A DNA stretch of 64,000 bases from Ophioderma brevispina (Eukaryota > Echinodermata > Ophiuroidea > Amphilepidida > Ophiodermatidae), in NCBI GenBank assembly GCA_023653785.1, contig JAMKCH010072251.1:1-64000 (forward strand), given 5' to 3'. This document shows, in pieces, positions 58,720 through 64,000 of this stretch (positions are counted from its first letter, which is position 1; the number at the start of each line of letters is the position of its first letter). The notes under the pieces are model-generated. The model was given only the letters and a program-made list of their open reading frames with translations, did not search any database and was not told the origin of the DNA. A program made the position numbers and the translations under genes.

Positions 58720-59245
58720 GCATTGCGCACAGTACAAGTATATTTGAAATGTGCTTACTTTGTACTTATAGTGTGCTTATTGTGTACTTATTTAGTAATA
58801 TGCACGAAGTAAGTACATTCTGAATGTACTTATTTCTATCTTCATCAAGTTTTCATGTACTTACTTTCTACTTAAAATGTACTTATCTGGGAACTTGGAC
58901 ATAATTTTCATAAAAATGTAATTGAAATGTGCTTGCAATGTACTTACTTTGTGCTTATAATGTACTTATCTGGGACTTAGACAAAGTTTTAATGGAAATA
59001 TATGTGAACTGTGCTCAGAATGTACTTACTTTGTGCTTATAATGTACTTATCTGGACTTAGTTTTTCCATAAACCACTAGGAAGTACTTAAAATGTTTTT
59101 AATTTTGACTTAGATTTTCCTGAAGCGACTGGGTGTACTTGCAATGTGCTTAGTTTAGAATTAGAGCTTTACTAAAGGGTTTCAGGATGAACTTGCAATA
59201 TGCTTACTTTTATATTGGTATTTCAGTGTATTGGAGATGTGCTTA
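58720..59245. repeat. GTACTTA/GTGCTTA minisatellite, block 1
   Basis: Dozens of (A)ATGT(A/G)CTTA(C/T)TT motifs occur, organised in part into a ~115-bp higher unit (TGTACTTACTTTGTGCTTAT then AATGTACTTATCTGG then GACTTAGA). It begins about 60 bp after the receptor stop codon. Confidence 0.85.
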
Positions 59246-59249
59246 AATT

Positions 59250-60070
59250 GTGCTTACATTTATGGTCACATGACAAGGTCATATGGCTCGGTCTTCAACT
59301 GCTTTTTAACATTTAAAATTAGACGTAGCAGTTACAAGGTTTGATGCCTGATGTGAATTGGCAATATAGCAAGTGAGTTTTGGTGCTAAACATTAGTAGA
59401 TGTTAACAAGCCTGCATGCACTGGTGGTGGATATACAAGCTATTCAATGCGGTACATAACTAACAAGTAAATGTTGAACAAAAGTACAAATATTTCATTT
59501 ATTCAGTTGATTCTATAGCGTACGGAAATGACCCTGAATAAAGGTACGCACGTGTCAATTTATGAAAATAGCTGTTTTTGGTGGATTATCATTACAAATT
59601 CTGGAGAGAAATCGTACTCACTGGTTCTTCGCATCTGGCGTCCACTGAGAGAGAGTTTAAATTTTCTATTCTATTTTCATTAATTCGTCAGTGGCGCATC
59701 GAAGGCTCGTTACGGCAATGACCAGCATTGTCGGGACAGAAAAATTCTATCAAAATTGTAAAATGTTCAATCTTTAATGTATATATGGCATATTTGTTTG
59801 GATTTATATATGTTAACTTTATTTATTCACTGGTATCTAAACATATTTTCAGAAAGAAAATGTATCGGAACCAATTTTTGCAACAATTGGAATTTTCACG
59901 CGTAACCATCGGGACATCGATTTTCCAGGGGTCATCAAACTTTAAAAGACGATATGAGGTCACACTAAACGGTATTTCTCTGAGATTTCATGATTTTTAT
60001 TAGGGATTATATATATTTATATAAATACACAAAAATAAATCTCAAAAATCAATTATTTTTCCATTTATAT
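59250..60070. other. Intergenic, nothing recognised
   Basis: A 91-codon plus frame (59,728-60,003) has no recognisable domain. 'CAGTGTATTGGAGATGTGCT' occurs at about 59,226 and again at about 60,780, bracketing about 1.55 kb. Confidence 0.4.
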
Positions 60071-60076
60071 AAATTG

Positions 60077-60512
60077 AAGTACAGGGACAAGAAAGTAGAC
60101 ACTTAGCGAAGAATCACCCTTGTGTGTGTTGACTGTTATGGCGCTCTGAGTTCTCTTGAAGATTTTGCGCCTTATAAGAACTATTTATTATTATTATTAT
60201 TATTATTGTATGCATGCTCATGGTCAAAGATGTGCATATAGGCCACACTATTATAATACTATTGTACTATACTGGCAATCTGTAGTGAGCTAATACAGGG
60301 AAGTACAGGGACAAGAAAGTAGACACTTAGCGAAGAATCATCCTTGTGTGTGTTGACTGTTATGGCGCTCTGAGTTCTCTTGAAGATTTTGCGCCTTATA
60401 AGAACTATTTATTATTATTATTATTGTATGCATGCTCATGATCAAAGATGTGCATATAGGCCACACTATTATAATACTGTTCTACTATACCGGCAATCTG
60501 TAGTGAGCTAAT
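60077..60512 (+). repeat. Tandem duplication of a 224-bp SINE-like unit
   Basis: Two copies (60,077-60,300 and 60,301-60,512) start AAGTACAGGGACAAGAAAGT. They contain GGCGCTCTGAGTTCTCTTGA, a TTTGCGCCTTATAAGAAC block and a (TTA)n run. The 'GGCGCTxTGAG...GCGCxxTATAA..(TTA)n' tail resembles the 3' ends of common metazoan SINEs. The copies differ mainly in (TTA)n length. Confidence 0.8.
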
Positions 60513-60959
60513 GTTAAAGCTGCAAAATACTAGTATGGCAGTAATTGGTATCCTTTACACAGTGCTGTGTGAAATCTCGGATTTTGTAGTATTTGGTATT
60601 TAAGAGCGTGCATGTTTTGAGACACATAATCATTGAACTCATAGTTATAGTACTGGCGGCAGTGATCTAGTGGTAATTTTTTTACGTATACTAATTTTTC
60701 TGCGTATATTCCTTTATGTCGAAAGTTCAAAACACCAAGGAGAAGACAAGGCAAACAAACTACGTTTACAACGGTAGTTCAGTGTATTGGAGATGTGCTC
60801 CACACACAAACTAGTCTTACATTGGATTTAGTGCTTTTCTGCACACTTGACAATATAACAGTGTAAGCAACTTATAGGCCTAAATTGTACTAACCCAATT
60901 TAATATATTCTTGCCCCTTGAAACTATATGTGCCCCCCTCCCCAGTAAAAGCAGGTTAC

Positions 60960-61511
60960 GCCACTGTAGCATTTTCTTAAATGTACTTGTTATTCAATGT
61001 ACATATTTTAAAGTACATACTTTGAGTGTGCTTAAAATATGCTTGCTAAGACACATTTCAAACCTCGATATTTGGAACAGCAGCAATCACATTGCAATCA
61101 CAGTGTAAGTACATTTCACGAGTGTAGTTAAAATGTACTTGCTAAGACACATTCCAAACCTCGATATTTGGAACAGCGGGAAGCACATTACAAGTACAGT
61201 GTAAATACATATCTTGAGTGCGCTTAAAATGTACTTGCTAAGACACATTTCAAACCTCGATATTTGCTTGCTAAGACACATTTCAAACCTCGATATTTGG
61301 AACAGCAGCAATCACATTGCAATCACAGTGTAAGTACATATGAGTGACCATTACATTTTGCGCAAAATGTACTTGCATTGTACTTAGTTTTAGAATTATG
61401 TACTTACACTGTGCTTACTTGATAAGCAAGTCAAATTAAGCACATTACTAGCACAATGTAAGCACACATTGTACTTGGATTGTACTTAATTTCTCTGTAC
61501 TTACATTGTGC
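60960..61511. repeat. GTACTTA-type minisatellite, block 2
   Basis: It contains about three units of roughly 115 bp, each with TTGCTAAGACACATTTCAAA, CCTCGATATTTGGAACAGC and CACAGTGTAAGTACAT. The block breaks off exactly at the TTAA of copy H and resumes at 62,129. Confidence 0.85.
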
Positions 61512-61515
61512 TTAA

Positions 61516-62124
61516 CCCTCGTCTTACCAAGGGGGGGGGGGGGACCACCCCCTACTGAACTTTGCTCCGGTGCGCTAAAATGACAAAATTTTGCGTAAAA
61601 AGCTTCCGGGTAATCGTTTTCTCATCCTTTCCGGTCATTTTAGCGAAAAAAATGTGAAGGTAGCACCTTCACCGGGGTTAGGGTATGCCGTCAAAGTCTA
61701 AGGGTACGGGGGAGGGGGTAGGGTGGTTGCCACCCAAGAATATTTTGTAGTACATTTTTGAAATTATTATGCATAGTATTGCTCTAAAACTCTATATTTA
61801 TGTAAAACTAGTCAATTGCCATCATTTAGAGCTGAAAACCGCATGAAAATCCGATATTCCTAACTTTTTTAGCGCAAAATCGGATTTTCGCCTATTTTCT
61901 GTGGAAAATGCCCAATTTGACCGACTCGCGGACGTTATGACGTCATTGTGACGCCATACTAGGTATGTTAGTACTTATTTTGGTATCAATGGAAATAGGA
62001 GGAGACAAGAGCTATCCATTAGTATCAAATCATAAGCATCGAGTGCTTTACAATGAATTCTTGAGGGGGGGTTGGTAACCCCCCCCCCCCCCTTGGTTAA
62101 CCGTGTTACAAAAAAAGACGAGGG
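61516..62124. mobile_element. TTAA MITE family 1, copy H (complete, exact TTAA duplication)
   Basis: TTAA at 61512-61515 and at 62125-62128 flank CCCTCGTCTTACCAAGGGG and its mirror CCCCTTGGTTAACC...GACGAGGG. It is 609 bp long. It interrupts the GTACTTA minisatellite, whose sequence continues on both sides, so the insertion is unambiguous. The inside carries GTGAAGGTAGCACCTTCACC, ATGACGTCATTGTGACGCCA and G/C runs. No coding capacity. Confidence 0.88.
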
Positions 62125-62128
62125 TTAA

Positions 62129-62225
62129 TATGTACTTGTCGTTCCAAATATCGAAGTTTGGAAAATAAGTACATTGCAAGTACTGTGCTTGCAATTTATT
62201 TGAATGTTACTTATTGTTTACTTAC
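62129..62225. repeat. GTACTTA-type minisatellite, remainder after copy H
   Basis: TATGTACTTGTCGTTCCAAA then TATCGAAGTTTGGAAA is an inverted version of the CTCGATATTTGGAACAGC unit in block 2, followed by more GTACTTG motifs. Confidence 0.7.
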
Positions 62226-62287
62226 ATGTTATTGTGTGCACATATCAGCAAGAATAAATGGCTATGGTTCTTTGATTTAAAAGCAAT

Positions 62288-62600
62288 TTTTCGGACGACT
62301 TCCGTTAGTGCCCAATGGCAGGGTTTCATGTGAACCCTACTAATCAATACTCATTATTATTCATTTTATTTTTGGTATGAAAAAGAGAGCTTAAAAGTCA
62401 GACCATTACAAAAAAAAACACCTGAAGCTCATACGTAAAACGGCAAGCGCGAAACAATTGTTGGGCACTATAGGAACCCCCCTGCACCAAAACATGAACT
62501 TTTCCATTTACAAACATTGTTGGCGATTTTTTATTTAAAGGTGCGTGTTCCGAGCGCCTTTGGGACCCCCTGATTTACCCGGAAGTAGTATCAATTTTGA
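62288..62600. mobile_element. Partial TTAA MITE family 2, inverted
   Basis: GACTTCCGTTAGTGC, TTTTTGGTATGAAA, 'AAAAGTC..AC' and GCGCGAAACAA match the reverse complement of 51,945-52,100 in order. Terminal CACTTAAG is not visible. Confidence 0.5.
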
Positions 62601-63365
62601 ATCAGATGAAAGGCCGTATTTTTCTCATTGTCGTCCTGGAGTTTGAGCTTCGAATCTATTTCATTCCAAGATATAAAAAAAAAAACTACGAAAACGCCGT
62701 TTAGTGGTTAACCATCAATATTAGCTAATATTAGCACAGTAAATTGACTCGGGCTTTGCAACATGCATTATTGCGTCTACCATCAAAACCGCAAGTTTGT
62801 TTCCTCTTTCCCCGGTACTTGATGGGGTGTATGTGCAAGTGCCAGGCTCTCAGATCAAGAACACACATACACATAAATCAGAATAACCACCTTTAATATA
62901 CCGTACATTAATTGAGGGCGATTTCACCTACCTCACGGGGGGGGGGGGGTGATTTTGAAAACTGTTATACGTATATATAACGGCAACCTACATACATTAC
63001 CATTTTGTGGTTTTATTTTACAGCATTTACTAAAAACTCATTAATGTAGTAATGCAGCTAGTTCAACGTATATTTTTTTTCAGAATAAAGTCAAATATGT
63101 CTAAATATTTATTAGGACGACCTTTGCGGGAGTACCAAACTTTCTGTTTCTTTTTCCATTTTTATCAAATAACATTGTGTCCTAGTACAGTACACATCAA
63201 AGTGCAAATTGTATAAATACGGAAGTGCATGACTGTTTTTCTATATTAGAGGAGCGAATATGTAGAACTATTTTTTGTGAAAATACCAATTGTTCCATGT
63301 TAAATTTCGAGTAATGAAAGCAAATATTTTCGCGGGCTCTTGGAATGTCCCTTTAAACGCATACG
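62601..63365. other. Intergenic, nothing recognised
   Basis: A G-run lies at 62,937-62,949. No gene, RNA or repeat partner was identified. Confidence 0.4.
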
Positions 63366-63371
63366 CAATTC

Positions 63372-63431
63372 TACCCCACCCTACCTTTGTACAGGCCTGA
63401 TATCAGGCCTGTACAAAGGTAGGGTGGGGTA
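63372..63431. repeat. 60-bp perfect palindrome
   Basis: The 30-base arms TACCCCACCCTACCTTTGTA... meet at GATATC with no spacer and no mismatch. It ends directly at the first unit of the downstream tandem array. Confidence 0.95.
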
Positions 63432-64000
63432 AGCTGAACCCTAAATAACGGTCCTTATCTTGAGTTAACACTCCTTATCTGGAGATTTAGAGCAAAACTG
63501 AACCCTAAATAACGGACCCTATCTGGAGATAACAAATCCCAAATTAACAAACACCCTCCGTTAAACTGGAGATATAACGCTTCGTTAACTGGAGATAAGA
63601 AAGCTGAACCCCAAACAACGGTCCTTACCACCTGAGGTTAACAAAGCGAACCCCAAATAACGGTCCCTACGTTAACCATGCTTATCTCGAGATAAGAAAG
63701 CTGAAACCCCGCAATAACGGTCCTTATCTTGGTTAACAAAGCTGAACCCCAAACAAAGCGGTCCTTATTCTAGGGTTAACAAAGCTGAATCCCAAATAAT
63801 TGTCCTTATCTCTAGATAACAACGCTGAACCCCAAATAATGGTTCTTATCTGGGGTTAAAAGCTTTCTCTAGATAGGAACACCTTATCTAGGGATAAGGC
63901 CCCTTATCTCAAAATATAACGCCTCATTACTCAAGTACCCAAAGCTGAACCCCAAATAAACGACCCTTATCTCGGTTAACAAAGCCGAACTCCAAATAAC
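63432..64000. repeat. ~41-bp tandem array running off the window
   Basis: The unit resembles AAGCTGAACCCCAAATAACG then GTCCTTATCT then (GG/CG/TG)GTTAAC. About a dozen imperfect units; several carry small palindromes such as TTATCTCGAGATAA. No coding signal. Confidence 0.88.

Overview
This window looks like repeat-dense, AT-rich nuclear DNA from an invertebrate, probably a marine animal. There is no operon structure. Most recognisable proteins belong to metazoan transposons: DIRS-type tyrosine-recombinase retrotransposon, Penelope-like elements, piggyBac, and a scrap of non-LTR reverse transcriptase. The single convincing host gene is an intronless leucine-rich-repeat GPCR of the relaxin-receptor/GRL101 type. 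Such genes are numerous in echinoderms, amphioxus and molluscs, but the sequence alone does not settle the phylum. Almost every repeated region carries scattered 1-nt indels that break reading frames, so true decay and unpolished long-read errors cannot be separated here.

Layout. 1-9.7 kb: no host gene is evident. It holds several copies of a TTAA-flanked MITE (family 1, ends CCCTCGTC...GACGAGGG), a TCA microsatellite and a non-LTR RT remnant. 9.7-15.6 kb: a 154-bp hairpin element with a perfect 9-bp target duplication, then a DIRS-like retrotransposon on the minus strand (gag, RT, RNase H, tyrosine recombinase) with internal tandem blocks. 16.3-20.2 kb: a near-complete Penelope-like element on the minus strand, with direct pseudo-LTRs, an ORF1, RT and GIY-YIG endonuclease. 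A 1-kb foldback element follows, then a second, rearranged Penelope copy (21.6-23.2 kb).

24.8-30.3 kb: a large inverted-repeat structure whose arms contain ~170-bp tandem units and whose left end resembles a second TTAA MITE family (family 2, ends CACTTAAG). Its interior is of uncertain content. 30.4-36.2 kb: more MITEs, a ~970-bp foldback element, tRNA-like SINE scraps and minisatellites.

36.7-49.4 kb: the most unusual part. This GC-richer block has two oppositely oriented arrays of a ~108-bp unit forming the arms of a huge inverted repeat. Between them lie a degraded piggyBac transposase (plus strand), two tRNA-like sequences in direct orientation, a 2.2-kb tandem duplication and a ~155-bp satellite. 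50.7-54.9 kb: a Tc1/mariner-like terminal-inverted-repeat element carrying a family-1 core, a complete family-2 MITE, and another family-1 copy. 55.4-58.7 kb: the LRR-GPCR, with one frameshift. 58.7-64 kb: GTACTTA-type minisatellites split cleanly by a family-1 MITE, a duplicated SINE-like unit, a 60-bp perfect palindrome and a ~41-bp tandem array running off the window.

The parts do not form a pathway. The biological theme is transposon ecology: a piggyBac-type enzyme, whose family targets TTAA, sits in the same window as two non-autonomous families with TTAA duplications and several inverted-repeat elements with tandem-repeat arms.
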